Assembly: GCA_002345565.1 (NCBI GenBank)
Contig: DDVS01000004.1
Location: 248,001-312,000, forward strand
Direction of reading: 5' to 3'
Length of the DNA: 64,000 bases
Origin: Flavobacteriales bacterium UBA2306
Lineage (GTDB): Bacteria > Bacteroidota > Bacteroidia > Flavobacteriales > Weeksellaceae
Part shown: positions 51,343-60,319 of the stretch, piece by piece
How the letters are laid out: each line of letters starts with the position of its first letter
Position numbering within the stretch: the stretch's first letter is position 1
Position numbers and translations under genes: made by a program
The notes under the pieces: model-generated
Databases searched by the model: none
What the model saw: only the letters and a program-made list of their open reading frames with translations
What the model was told of the DNA's origin: nothing

Positions 51343-52434
51343 ATGTCCGACTGTGATAAACAAATAGATTCTGTTGTTATCAAACAGATTGCATTAATTC
51401 TTCTTATATGTGTTTTAGTAGGATTAATCTGCTGGAATCTGGCTCTTTTCATTCCCTCTTTTTTAGGAGCCGTTACGCTTTATATTATTTGTAGAAAATA
51501 CAATTTCTATTTGATTGAAGAAAAAAACTGGAAACCTTGGCAATCTGCAACAGTCCTAATGCTGGCATCATTAATTATTTTGATTTTACCGGTTTATTTT
51601 ACCATAGATCAATTGGTTTCAAAATTGGGGAATGCACAAGCTTATATGGAAAAATTTAATATTTTTCTAGAGAAAATTCATCAGTTTATTTATAGAAAAA
51701 TAGGGTTTGACATATTGAGTAAAGAGAATATTTCTAAAGTTTCTAACTTTGCGGGAAGCTTTTCCACAAAAGCGCTTAGCACCACATTCAACACTTTTAC
51801 AGTGGTGGTTTCTATGTATTTCATTTTGTATTTTATGTTTGTAAAAGCTCGCCTTTTTGAAAGAATTGTAGCCAGAGCCATGCCTTTCAAAAAAACCAAT
51901 ACACAGATGCTGGGAGACAAATTCGTAAAACTAGTTATGGCGAATGCTATAGGGATTCCTGTTGTAGCAATTGGACAGGGAATAGTAGCGATGATTGGTT
52001 ATTACATATTTGGAGCGCCAAGCGTAATGTTGCTTTTCGCTTTAACAGCATTGGCCTCCATGCTTCCTGTAGTGGGAGCAGCCATTGTCTATTTACCAGT
52101 AGGGATTTTTATGATTGCAGAAGGACAAACAGGACAAGGAATAGGCGTTTTGGTTTATGGACTGGTTGTAGTAGGGTTAACAGATAATCTTTTAAGATTT
52201 ACATTGCTAAAACGATTAGAAGACATTCATCCATTAATTACAGTTTTTGGAATTATTATGGGGATGAATATTTTTGGATTTATGGGATTGATTTTCGGAC
52301 CTATTTTAATGTCAATTACCGTTTTGTTGATTCAGGTTTATAGAGATGAGTTTTCAGATGAAGATACTCCTCCTCCTTTACAAATACCTAATGACGATGA
52401 TCCATTAGAAAATCAAACCCATTTGATAATTTAA
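51343..52434 (+). CDS. AI-2E family transporter (PerM-like)
   Basis: A 363-residue membrane protein with seven to eight helices in the AI-2E/PerM pattern: two N-terminal helices, a long amphipathic region (about 90-150), then a hydrophobic half with LLFALTALASMLPVVGAAIVYLPVG and FGIIMGMNIFGFMGLIFGPIL, the family signature. Substrate varies in the family, and AI-2 export is not shown for most members. It is followed 1 bp later by the DUF3820 gene, so the two are translated from one mRNA. Confidence 0.93.
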   Translation: MSDCDKQIDSVVIKQIALILLICVLVGLICWNLALFIPSFLGAVTLYIICRKYNFYLIEEKNWKPWQSATVLMLASLIILILPVYFTIDQLVSKLGNAQAYMEKFNIFLEKIHQFIYRKIGFDILSKENISKVSNFAGSFSTKALSTTFNTFTVVVSMYFILYFMFVKARLFERIVARAMPFKKTNTQMLGDKFVKLVMANAIGIPVVAIGQGIVAMIGYYIFGAPSVMLLFALTALASMLPVVGAAIVYLPVGIFMIAEGQTGQGIGVLVYGLVVVGLTDNLLRFTLLKRLEDIHPLITVFGIIMGMNIFGFMGLIFGPILMSITVLLIQVYRDEFSDEDTPPPLQIPNDDDPLENQTHLII

Positions 52435-52435
52435 C

Positions 52436-52657
52436 ATGGATGGGATTAATCCTCAAATTCTTAAAGACATCTGCCAAGTTAAAATGCCTTTCGGAAAATA
52501 TAAAGACACCATTCTCGCAGATTTACCCATTTCCTATCTGGAATGGTTTATGAGAAATGGAGGTTTCCCACCAGGAAAATTAGGAATGCAACTGGCCACA
52601 ATCTACGAAATAAAACTCAATGGATTAATGGATCTTCTAAAACCTTTAAGACGTTGA
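52436..52657 (+). CDS. DUF3820 family protein
   Basis: A 73-residue cytoplasmic protein with the DUF3820 core: MPFGKYKDTILADLPISYLEWF and GGFPPGKLG. The domain is found alone and fused to nucleases and is of unknown function, possibly nucleic-acid related. Its ATG lies 1 bp after the AI-2E gene stop (TAACATG), a coupling arrangement. Confidence 0.92.
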   Translation: MDGINPQILKDICQVKMPFGKYKDTILADLPISYLEWFMRNGGFPPGKLGMQLATIYEIKLNGLMDLLKPLRR

Positions 52658-52691
52658 TTTTTTAGGTAAATTTGCAAGCATATAGTTTTTT

Positions 52692-53729
52692 ATGAAGAAA
52701 AAAATAAATGCTGTCCGCAGATCTGTGATGAAAAATCTCACCAAAAATATTGGAAAATCAAACCATACCGGGCAGGCAGATAAAAATTTTAAAGTCAAAA
52801 GAGTTTTAATATCAAGACCCAATCATAGACTGGGAAATCTCTTGTTGCTAACGCCTCTGGTTCAAGAAATTGAAAATACCTTCCCAGAGGCCAAAATAGA
52901 TTTATTTGTAAAAGGAGGTGTTACACCTATTATTTACAAGAATTATAAAAGTATTGATAAAGTTATCCAGCTTCCCAAAAAACCATTTAGTAGTCTTTAT
53001 CAATACATCAAAGGCTGGTTTTCTTTGAGAGGGAGAAAATATGATTTAGTCATCAATGCCACGCAAGGTTCATCCTCTGGAAGATTATCCATACTATTTG
53101 CAAAGTCCAATTATAAATTCTTTGGTGAAGATGTGGAAGAGCTTAAAACCCAATTCGGAGATTATAACCACATTGCTAAAAATACAATTTATAATCTTAG
53201 GCATTACCTTTCGCAGATCGGATTAAAAAACAAGCAATCTCAGGTTCCTTTTCTTAATCTGAGATTAGAAGAGCAAGAAGTAGAAGAGGGCAGAAAAAAA
53301 CTATATAATCTGGTTAAAAATGATAAAAAAACCATCTGCCTCTTTACCAATGCTACAGGGGATAAATGCTATTCGGAGAATTGGTGGAACGCTTTCTATA
53401 ACAAGCTGGAAACCAGCTTTCCGGATTATAATATTATTGAACTTTTACCGGTAGAAAATATTTCTAGACTAGATTTCAAAATTCCTAATTTTTACAGTAA
53501 AGATATCCGGGAAATGGGCGGTTTTCTGGCCAACTGTGCTCTTTTTATCGCTGCAGATAACGGGGTAATGCATTTGGCCAGCGCTTCTGGAGTACCTACA
53601 ATAGGTCTTTTCTCTATTACGGATGAGATTATGTATCAACCTTATAACCATAAAAGTTTGTCTGTAAATACCAACCAGATTGATAATGATCAAATCGTGG
53701 AAATCATCAAGCAAACTTTAACAAATTAA
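52692..53729 (+). CDS. Glycosyltransferase family 9 protein (heptosyltransferase-like)
   Basis: A 345-residue GT-B enzyme of family GT9, which adds heptose or similar sugars to LPS inner core. HRLGNLLLLTPLVQEI near residue 50 is the N-terminal motif. In the C-terminal half CLFTNATGDKCYSENWWNAF and GFLANCALFIAADNGVMHLASASGVPTIGLF are the donor-binding signature. The first 35 residues are basic. A TAAATTTG -7 box ends 17 bp before the ATG. The kinase-like gene 6 bp downstream fits a shared LPS core pathway. Confidence 0.92.
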   Translation: MKKKINAVRRSVMKNLTKNIGKSNHTGQADKNFKVKRVLISRPNHRLGNLLLLTPLVQEIENTFPEAKIDLFVKGGVTPIIYKNYKSIDKVIQLPKKPFSSLYQYIKGWFSLRGRKYDLVINATQGSSSGRLSILFAKSNYKFFGEDVEELKTQFGDYNHIAKNTIYNLRHYLSQIGLKNKQSQVPFLNLRLEEQEVEEGRKKLYNLVKNDKKTICLFTNATGDKCYSENWWNAFYNKLETSFPDYNIIELLPVENISRLDFKIPNFYSKDIREMGGFLANCALFIAADNGVMHLASASGVPTIGLFSITDEIMYQPYNHKSLSVNTNQIDNDQIVEIIKQTLTN

Positions 53730-53735
53730 TCATCT

Positions 53736-54497
53736 ATGAAATCAGTCATTGCAGAAGAGTTTGAAAGATACCGGGATGTTTTTTTCTCTATCACAAAAAA
53801 TTTTCAAACAGGCGGAAAACCAATTGGTCCGGGTAGTAGAAATATTGTAAAAGTCTTTGAAATTGAGGGTAAAGAATATAATTTTAAATCTTTCAAGCAG
53901 CATAATTTCATCAATCGCCATGTTTATAAATATTACAGAAAATCCAAAGCGAGAAGATCTTTTGAGTATGCCAATCTGCTCATTAGCAAAAATTTTCTCA
54001 CACCAAAACCGGTGGCGTATATAGAAAATACAGATTTCTGGGGCGTCACTTCCAGTTATTATATTAGTGAACAATTGCAGGATTGTTTTACTCTAAGTGA
54101 TGCGCTTTTTAATCCCGATTTCCCTAATCGTGAAAAAATTTTCCAGGCCTATACTGCTTTAATTTTCAACTTGCACGAGAATGGGATTGAGTTTATAGAC
54201 AACGCATCCGGCAATTTTTTGATCAAAGAAGACCACAATACCTATCAATTTTATTTGGTAGATCTGAATCGGATGAATTTTCTTAATCATTATCCGATAG
54301 AAAAAAGGCTTTCTAATTTTGAAAGATTAACTACAGCGCCAGAAATCATTAAAATAATAAGTGAAGAATATGCGTTGTTATCTGGTAAATCTCCGAAATT
54401 TTGTCAGCAAAAAATCCTCTCTGCTACCAATAGAAAAGTAAGAAAAAACAAAATCAAAAAAAATCTGAAGTTTTATAAATACTTTCTGAAAAAATAA
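53736..54497 (+). CDS. Lipopolysaccharide kinase (Kdo/WaaP)-family protein
   Basis: A 253-residue protein-kinase-fold enzyme. EYNFKSFKQHNFINR holds the likely ATP Lys, and the catalytic loop is FIDNASGNFLI (Asp and Asn in the HxDxxxxN pattern, though the His is absent) followed by FYLVDLNRMNF with the metal-binding Asp. It probably phosphorylates a sugar of the LPS core such as Kdo. It is 6 bp after the GT9 gene. Its C-terminus is very basic (NRKVRKNKIKKNLKFYKYF). The uvrB gene converges, with only 2 bp between the stops. Confidence 0.87.
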   Translation: MKSVIAEEFERYRDVFFSITKNFQTGGKPIGPGSRNIVKVFEIEGKEYNFKSFKQHNFINRHVYKYYRKSKARRSFEYANLLISKNFLTPKPVAYIENTDFWGVTSSYYISEQLQDCFTLSDALFNPDFPNREKIFQAYTALIFNLHENGIEFIDNASGNFLIKEDHNTYQFYLVDLNRMNFLNHYPIEKRLSNFERLTTAPEIIKIISEEYALLSGKSPKFCQQKILSATNRKVRKNKIKKNLKFYKYFLKK

Positions 54498-54499
54498 AA

Positions 54500-56491
54500 T
54501 TACCCTTTCAAAGCCGCAATTTCATCTCGAAGTTTTGCGGCTTTTATAAAGTCGAGATTTTTGGCGGCAGATTCCATTTCTTTCTGTTTTTGAGCAATAA
54601 TTTTTTCAATATCATCACTTCCGTAGCTTGCTTTGGTTTCGGCAACTTCTTGCAGAATCTCTTTGTGAGTATATTTCTCATCCGGGAAATCTTTGCTGCG
54701 CCCAACCAAATTTTCACTGATTTTTTTATTCAAAGCCTGAGGAACTTTGCCGTGCTCTTCATTATATTTCATTTGTTTTTCCCGGCGATAATTGGTCTCA
54801 TCAAGCGTTGCCTGCATAGATTTTGTTATTTTATCGGCATACATAATGGCCCGTCCGTTTAGATTTCTCGCAGCTCTACCAACGGTTTGAATCATCGAAC
54901 GGCGCGAACGCAACATCCCTTCTTTATCTGCATCCAAAATCGCTACTAAGGAAACTTCCGGCAAATCAAGACCTTCTCTCAAAAGATTAACACCAACCAA
55001 AACATCAAACAATCCGAGACGCAAATCCTGCATAATCTGGATTCTTTCCAGCGTTTCCACATCAGAGTGGATATACCTTGTTCGGATGCCTACTTTTGTG
55101 AAATATTTAGTGAGTTCTTCCGCCATCTTTTTAGTCAAAGTAGTAACCAGAGTTCTTTCATCCAGTTCTACTCTTTTATGGATCTCTTCAATCAAATCAT
55201 CAATCTGATTCATCGTTGGACGGACTTCTATAATAGGATCCAGAAGTCCTGTTGGGCGGATAATTTGCTCAATATAAGTTCCACCGGTTCTTTCCATTTC
55301 ATAATCGGCAGGCGTGGCAGATACATAGATGACTTGGTTTTGCAGAGATTCAAACTCTTCAAACTTCAAAGGTCTGTTATCCATCGCAGCAGGAAGTCGG
55401 AAACCGTGCTCTACCAATACCTCTTTTCGGCTTCTGTCTCCTCCATACATCGCGTGGACTTGGGGAACGGTAACGTGGCTTTCATCAATTACCATCAGAT
55501 AATCTTTCGGGAAATAATCCAATAAGCAGAAACCTCTGGAACCGGGTAAACGGCCGTCCATATATCGGGAATAATTTTCTATGCCGGAACAATAGCCTAA
55601 TTCTTTTATCATTTCCAAATCCAACTCTGTTCTTTCTTGTAGCCTTTTTGCCTCCAAAGGTTTTTCTATTTCCTGGAAGAAATCTACCTGTTTTACCAAA
55701 TCGTCCTGGATTTGACGCACCGCACTTTGCATGGTTTCTGGTGTGGTTACAAAAAGATTAGCAGGATAAATATTAATGGAGTCAAAATTGGCAGTTACAT
55801 TTCCAGAAACGGGATCAAAACTTTGAATCTTTTCAATTTCATCTCCAAAAAACTGGACTCTCACTGCATTATCTGCATAAGCAGGAAAAATATCAACGAC
55901 ATCTCCTTTTACTCGGAATGTTCCTCTTTGAAAATCATTCAAAGCTCTCGAATATAATGCACTTACCAAGGAATGGAGTAGTTTTGTTCTGGAAACTTTT
56001 ACTTCCTTATCAAGTGTAATTAAGGATTTATGAAATTCCGTTGGATTTCCAATACCATAAATACAAGATACTGAAGCCACAATTAAAACATCTCTTCTCC
56101 CGGAAAGCAGGCTGGCTGTAGCAGACAATCTCAATTTCTCAACTTCTTCGTTGATGCTTAAATCTTTCTCGATGTAAGTATTTGTGGAGGCAATAAAAGC
56201 TTCCGGCTGATAATAATCGTAGTAGCTAACAAAATATTCCACAGCATTTTCCGGGAAAAACTCTTTGAATTCCATAAAAAGCTGAGCTGCCAAAGTCTTG
56301 TTGTGGGCCAAAACCAAAGTAGGTTTTTGAACCTGTTGTACCACATTTGCAACGGTAAAAGTTTTTCCGGAACCGGTAACACCGAGAAGTGTCTGATATT
56401 TTTCACCAATATTGATTCCTTCTACCAATTTCTCAATAGCTTGAGGCTGGTCTCCAGTAGGTTGATATTCTGATTGAAGTTTGAATTGCAT
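54500..56491 (-). CDS. uvrB: Excinuclease ABC subunit B
   Basis: A 663-residue DNA repair helicase-like protein. Walker A GVTGSGKT is at residues 37-44, the beta-hairpin region YYDYYQPEAF near 90-100, helicase motif VIDESHV near 335, and GRAARN with the C-terminal UVR domain (KEMESAAKNLDFIKAAKLRD) complete the family features. Start is the ATG at 56489-56491, because TAAATTTG (56496-56503) ends 4 bp before it. A terminator-like stem for the neighbouring plus-strand gene is embedded in its final codons. Confidence 0.97.
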   Translation of the reverse strand: MQFKLQSEYQPTGDQPQAIEKLVEGINIGEKYQTLLGVTGSGKTFTVANVVQQVQKPTLVLAHNKTLAAQLFMEFKEFFPENAVEYFVSYYDYYQPEAFIASTNTYIEKDLSINEEVEKLRLSATASLLSGRRDVLIVASVSCIYGIGNPTEFHKSLITLDKEVKVSRTKLLHSLVSALYSRALNDFQRGTFRVKGDVVDIFPAYADNAVRVQFFGDEIEKIQSFDPVSGNVTANFDSINIYPANLFVTTPETMQSAVRQIQDDLVKQVDFFQEIEKPLEAKRLQERTELDLEMIKELGYCSGIENYSRYMDGRLPGSRGFCLLDYFPKDYLMVIDESHVTVPQVHAMYGGDRSRKEVLVEHGFRLPAAMDNRPLKFEEFESLQNQVIYVSATPADYEMERTGGTYIEQIIRPTGLLDPIIEVRPTMNQIDDLIEEIHKRVELDERTLVTTLTKKMAEELTKYFTKVGIRTRYIHSDVETLERIQIMQDLRLGLFDVLVGVNLLREGLDLPEVSLVAILDADKEGMLRSRRSMIQTVGRAARNLNGRAIMYADKITKSMQATLDETNYRREKQMKYNEEHGKVPQALNKKISENLVGRSKDFPDEKYTHKEILQEVAETKASYGSDDIEKIIAQKQKEMESAAKNLDFIKAAKLRDEIAALKG
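54510..54545 (+). terminator. Plus-strand terminator embedded in the 3' end of uvrB
   Basis: Ten-bp perfect stem AAAGCCGCAA/TTGCGGCTTT plus TTTTAT on the plus strand, 13 bp after the kinase-like gene stop. The same bases code the last uvrB residues (AAKLRDEIAAL). Confidence 0.65.
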
Positions 56492-56495
56492 GGAA

Positions 56496-56503
56496 CAAAT
56501 TTA
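56496..56503 (-). promoter_or_regulatory. -7 box of uvrB, 4 bp from the ATG (leaderless candidate)
   Basis: On the minus strand TAAATTTG, then TTCC, then ATG. The box-to-start distance equals that at truC and tsaB. Confidence 0.6.
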
Positions 56504-56505
56504 CA

Positions 56506-56538
56506 AAATAAAAAAACGTTTCGCATTTCGAAACGTTT
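56506..56538 (-). terminator. Terminator of the blaI/M56 operon
   Basis: Minus-strand stem AAACGTTTCG/CGAAACGTTT with T tail TTTTTTATTTTG; it overlaps the uvrB upstream region. Confidence 0.8.
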
Positions 56539-56559
56539 GATGTTGATGATAAGAATATT

Positions 56560-57918
56560 CTATTGAAAATTCATCATAATTGGAAGTTTAAAAACAGTTG
56601 CGGCTTCTTTTCCATCTTCGGTCGCTGGTTTCCATTTTTTATCCTGAACAACAGATTTCAGGCTTCTGATAGCTTCATTATTAAAATCCTGATTGCTTCC
56701 TTCTGCTCTAACGTCTTTCGTTACTCCGTTTTCATCAATCGAAATATAAAGATTGGCTTTCAGCAGTCCCTTTTTTTCAAGTTTGGAAGCATCAAAAGTA
56801 TTGGCAAATTGGGTTCTTAATGCTTGTAAACCTTCGGGAAACTCTGCCGGTTTTCCTTCTCTTGCCGGTGGAGGAGGAGGCGGAATGGGTAATTCATTTT
56901 CTTTTAACTTCTTTGAAGCTTGTGGAGCTTGTGGAGCTTTTGCTTTGTTAGAATTTTTAAGTTTGATGTTGTTTTTTTCATTAGTTTTCTGCGGAATTGT
57001 ATCAGATTTTATCAATTGTGTGGCTAATAATTCTGGAACACGAGCTTGATTTTCAGTCTCAATTTCCGAGGCATAAACTTTTTGAACAAATAAAATGCTC
57101 AACCCTGCAAAAGCAGAAACAGCAAACAGTTTTTTTGTTTTTTCGAATTTTGACTTTTTTGTGGTCATCATAATAAATCGTTTTTTGGTGTTATTGTAAT
57201 TGAATTGGTGTGTCAGGTTTAGGTTTTGAGCTTGGAGAATCTCGGAAAGAATCAATTGTTGATAATCTTTTATATTATTTTGCTGTTTGATAATACTTTC
57301 GTCTGCCAAAAATTCGTGGTTATCTGTCATTGCTTTTTTGTAAAAATATAAAGCCGGATTGAACCAAGAAATGACTCTCAAAATCTCAAGAAACAGAATA
57401 TCTAGAGAATGTTTCTGAACAATATGTGTTTTCTCATGTTGGAAAATTCTGTTATCGATTTGTTGATTTTGGAAGTAACTTTTGTTCAGATAGATTTTGT
57501 TCCAAAAACTGAACGGAGGCAGATTTTTCTCAACTAATTTCACTTTCTGATTTTGATAATTAATCTCTTTTCCTTTCAGATTAATAATTTTTCTGATTGA
57601 ATTTATAGTTCTGATAATCAAACCAATTGATATTAAAATACAAATCGGAATAATCAAATTCATCCAATTAAAATTAGAAACTTGAGCTGTAGTTTGAACT
57701 AATTCCTGAGTTTGGATTTCGTCAAAAATCAATTCATTCTTCTGTTCTGAAATCGCTGGCAAATTAATTTTCACAAACGGAATTAGATAAGAAAAAACCA
57801 AAGCCAACAAAAGATAAAATCTGTTGAAACGGAACATTTTTTCTCTTTGCAAAAACAAATAATAAATCCCTATCAACAATGATGAACAAAGGATTATTTT
57901 GAAAATAATGGTTAACAT
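56560..57918 (-). CDS. M56 (BlaR1-like) membrane metallopeptidase with TonB-like C-terminal domain
   Basis: A 452-residue sensor. Two or three membrane helices lead to a zinc peptidase with HEKTH at residues 161-165 and the later HEFLADE (Glu ligand). After a further helix near 270, a linker has the polyproline run IPPPPPPAREG. The last 90 residues (GLLKANLYISIDENGVTKDV) are a TonB C-terminal-like fold. In BlaR1 systems the peptidase inactivates the BlaI repressor; the extracytoplasmic domain here suggests envelope sensing. It starts 1 bp after the blaI gene and shares its operon. Confidence 0.9.
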   Translation of the reverse strand: MLTIIFKIILCSSLLIGIYYLFLQREKMFRFNRFYLLLALVFSYLIPFVKINLPAISEQKNELIFDEIQTQELVQTTAQVSNFNWMNLIIPICILISIGLIIRTINSIRKIINLKGKEINYQNQKVKLVEKNLPPFSFWNKIYLNKSYFQNQQIDNRIFQHEKTHIVQKHSLDILFLEILRVISWFNPALYFYKKAMTDNHEFLADESIIKQQNNIKDYQQLILSEILQAQNLNLTHQFNYNNTKKRFIMMTTKKSKFEKTKKLFAVSAFAGLSILFVQKVYASEIETENQARVPELLATQLIKSDTIPQKTNEKNNIKLKNSNKAKAPQAPQASKKLKENELPIPPPPPPAREGKPAEFPEGLQALRTQFANTFDASKLEKKGLLKANLYISIDENGVTKDVRAEGSNQDFNNEAIRSLKSVVQDKKWKPATEDGKEAATVFKLPIMMNFQ

Positions 57919-57919
57919 T

Positions 57920-58291
57920 TTAGTCTGTTATTTCTTTGTCAATAATGTCTCGTAGTTCTTTCAATTGCTTCTGAGACAATTTTGCATTCGATGTGAAAAA
58001 CGATGCAAACTGGCTTACAGAGTTATTAAAAAAACGGTCAATCATGGAAGACATTTCCCCTTGGAAATAATCTTCTTTCTTTACTTTTGGAAAATATTCT
58101 CTTGAGTTTCCATAAAGTTTGTAACCTACCAAATCTTTGTTCTGCATTCTTTTCAATAACGTTGCAATGGTTGTTGACGCTGGTTTTGGTTCAGCATATT
58201 CTTCCAAAATATCTTTCATAAAAACCTTTTCTTTTTTCCAAAGGATTTCCATTAAGATGATTTCGGTTTCGGTTAATTTTTGTTCGTTCAT
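57920..58291 (-). CDS. BlaI/MecI/CopY-family repressor
   Basis: A 123-residue winged-helix repressor: LTETEIILMEILWKKEKVFM, PASTTIATLLKRMQNKDLVGY (recognition helix) and a C-terminal dimerisation helix. Such repressors are cleaved or displaced when the partner M56 protein senses its signal. It precedes the M56 gene by 1 bp. Its own upstream region carries TACAAATGTA in a near-palindrome overlapping a perfect -7 box (58317-58324), which fits autorepression. Confidence 0.93.
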   Translation of the reverse strand: MNEQKLTETEIILMEILWKKEKVFMKDILEEYAEPKPASTTIATLLKRMQNKDLVGYKLYGNSREYFPKVKKEDYFQGEMSSMIDRFFNNSVSQFASFFTSNAKLSQKQLKELRDIIDKEITD

Positions 58292-58311
58292 TTCTACAAC
58301 ATTATATTTTG

Positions 58312-58327
58312 TTCTACAAATGTAGAA
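58312..58327 (-). promoter_or_regulatory. BlaI/MecI-type operator over the blaI -7 box
   Basis: TTCTACAAATGTAGAA is a 16-bp palindrome apart from its two central bases and contains TACA-N2-TGTA, the MecI/BlaI half-site pair. On the minus strand TACATTTG (58317-58324) is a perfect -7 box within it, so a bound repressor would block polymerase. A second TACA half-site lies at about 58295-58298. Confidence 0.7.
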
Positions 58328-58391
58328 TTAAAATTTAAACTAACAAATTTTACTGGCATTATTTTTCCATTCCAAACAGAAAATAAATATT

Positions 58392-59591
58392 ATGTTAAAA
58401 TCCACATTACAAACACTTTTTTGTTCGTTCTTTCTTTTATACTCTTGCAGTTGGAAGGGACAACCAAGCAAACCAACTTCTCTCGAAGAAAAACCAAACA
58501 CAGATTACAAACCCGCTTTCGCAGGGCAAACCAGAATAACGCCAATAAAAACTGCGACCGCTTACAAAGTAGAAGTCCTAAATACTTCATTAGGAAAACC
58601 TTGGGGAATTATTAATTTGCCAGACGGAAGATTTTTAATTACTGAAAAAACTGGATTTATGAATGTCGTTTCGTCAGATGGAAAACAAGTCTCGAAAATC
58701 GATGGTTTTCCAAAAGTAGATGCCAAAGGACAAGGCGGAATGTTGGACGTAGCTTTGGATCCTGATTTTAAAACTAATAACATAATCTATTTCAGTTTTT
58801 CTGAACCTTATGAGGGCGGAAATCACACCGCTGTCGGAAAAGGTAAATTATCTTCTGATCTTAAAACAATTTCTGAAGTTAAAGTGATTTTCCGAGCAAC
58901 ACCAACTTATGATGGCGATAAACATTATGGAAGTAGATTGGTTTTTGACAAAGATGGAAATCTATTTGTGAGTACAGGCGAACGCTCTGACAAACAAACC
59001 AGAGTTTATGCTCAGAAAACGGATAATTATCTAGGCAAAATCCTTAAAATTACCAAAGACGGAAAACCAGCGCCAGGAAATCCATTCATAGGAAAAGAGA
59101 GTTATAAACCTGAGATTTTCGCCTACGGAATCCGTAGTCCGCAAGGTTTGGCTTTGGATGAAAAGGGACAGCTTTGGGACATCGAAATGGGGCCAAGAGG
59201 CGGTGACGAAATCAACCTGATACAAGCTGGAAAAAATTATGGTTGGGGCGATGTCACTTATGGAATCGAATATTCTGGAGAAAAAATCAATAATGGAACA
59301 ACGCAGAAAGCCGGAACTGAACAACCGGTTTATTATTGGGATCCGGTGGTTTCTCCAAGTGGTGTCACTTTCTACACCGGAAATATCGAGGAGTGGAAAA
59401 ACAATCTTTTCATCGGATGTCTAAGTGGAGAACATATTAACAGAATTGTCATTAAAGACAATAAAGTGGTTGGCGAAGAACGATTATTATTGGATCAAAA
59501 AGAAAGATTCAGAGATGTTTTGAACGGGATGGATGGGAATCTCTACGGAATTACAGATAGCGGAAAACTTTATAAAGTTTCCAAGAAATAA
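58392..59591 (+). CDS. PQQ-dependent aldose sugar dehydrogenase-like protein
   Basis: A 399-residue lipoprotein with signal MLKSTLQTLFCSFFLLYSC (lipobox LYSC). The rest is a six-bladed quinoprotein glucose/sorbosone dehydrogenase propeller: PWGIINLPDGRFLITEKTG, GGMLDVALDPDF, YGIRSPQGLALDEKGQLWDI and GGDEINLIQAGKNYGWG carry the family's PQQ and calcium segments. It would oxidise aldose sugars in the periplasm if PQQ is available; no pqq gene is in the window. It diverges from blaI across 100 bp and shares a bidirectional terminator with tsaB. Confidence 0.9.
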   Translation: MLKSTLQTLFCSFFLLYSCSWKGQPSKPTSLEEKPNTDYKPAFAGQTRITPIKTATAYKVEVLNTSLGKPWGIINLPDGRFLITEKTGFMNVVSSDGKQVSKIDGFPKVDAKGQGGMLDVALDPDFKTNNIIYFSFSEPYEGGNHTAVGKGKLSSDLKTISEVKVIFRATPTYDGDKHYGSRLVFDKDGNLFVSTGERSDKQTRVYAQKTDNYLGKILKITKDGKPAPGNPFIGKESYKPEIFAYGIRSPQGLALDEKGQLWDIEMGPRGGDEINLIQAGKNYGWGDVTYGIEYSGEKINNGTTQKAGTEQPVYYWDPVVSPSGVTFYTGNIEEWKNNLFIGCLSGEHINRIVIKDNKVVGEERLLLDQKERFRDVLNGMDGNLYGITDSGKLYKVSKK

Positions 59592-59618
59592 AAATCCTGA
59601 TTAACTCAGGATTTTTTT
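59591..59618. terminator. Bidirectional terminator between the sugar dehydrogenase gene and tsaB
   Basis: Ten-bp stem AAAATCCTGA/TCAGGATTTT with a T run. Both convergent genes end within it: TAA at 59589-59591 and the tsaB TGA at 59606-59608. Confidence 0.85.
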
Positions 59619-60292
59619 ATGCGATCCGCTTTCTTGATTCCTTGAAAATCTTTCAGATAAAACGGTTCAAAATAAGCGACATCTTCAAATTGTTTTTGAT
59701 TTAATTTCACCACAGATTTTTTAATCAAACCTTTTGCTGATGGATAAATATCAGATTTGAATTCGGCGTTTGGAAGATTAAGAATGTCTTGTGCTTTTTT
59801 TGCGCCGTCTCCAATGAAGAGAACTTTCTTATCGGCCAATTCCGAAAAAGAAGTTTCATCGAGAATTTTGGCTTCGGTTTCTTTAATCATTTCACCAGAT
59901 TTTCCATCAAAAAAAGCGGTATAAACTTCCATTCTTCTGGCATCAATCAAAGGAATAATCAGTTCATAACCTTGATTCACAAATTCTTCAACCATAGAAT
60001 CCAAAGAATTAATTGCAATCAAAGGCAATTTCAAACCATAACAAAAACCTTTGGCAGAAGCGGCACCAATTCTAAGTCCTGTGTAAGATCCAGGACCTTT
60101 TCCCAAAGAAACTGCATCCAAATCTTTCAAAGAAATTTCTGCACCTTCCAAAGCCCATTCAACAAAGCTGTGAAGACTTTCGGACTGTTTATAATTATCG
60201 GAAACTTCCTCGCAAAGACAAAGCAAATTTTCGCCATCAGAAATAGCAACAGAACAGTTTTTGGACGAGGTTTCTATGTGAAGGATTTTCAT
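59606..60292 (-). CDS. tsaB: tRNA N6-threonylcarbamoyladenosine biosynthesis protein TsaB
   Basis: A 228-residue ASKHA-fold protein that binds TsaD and helps make t6A37 in ANN-decoding tRNAs. ILHIETSSKNCSVAISD, SLGKGPGSYTGLRIG and AINSLDSM are typical. It lacks the metal-binding His pair of TsaD, as TsaB does. Its ATG (60290-60292) follows TACATTTG by 4 bp, so it may be leaderless. It is followed on the same strand only by the terminator. Confidence 0.95.
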   Translation of the reverse strand: MKILHIETSSKNCSVAISDGENLLCLCEEVSDNYKQSESLHSFVEWALEGAEISLKDLDAVSLGKGPGSYTGLRIGAASAKGFCYGLKLPLIAINSLDSMVEEFVNQGYELIIPLIDARRMEVYTAFFDGKSGEMIKETEAKILDETSFSELADKKVLFIGDGAKKAQDILNLPNAEFKSDIYPSAKGLIKKSVVKLNQKQFEDVAYFEPFYLKDFQGIKKADRIKKS

Positions 60293-60296
60293 TCTG

Positions 60297-60304
60297 CAAA
60301 TGTA
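60297..60304 (-). promoter_or_regulatory. -7 box of tsaB, 4 bp from the ATG (leaderless candidate)
   Basis: Minus-strand TACATTTG, then CAGA, then ATG. Confidence 0.6.
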
Positions 60305-60319
60305 AGGATTAAGAAAGAA

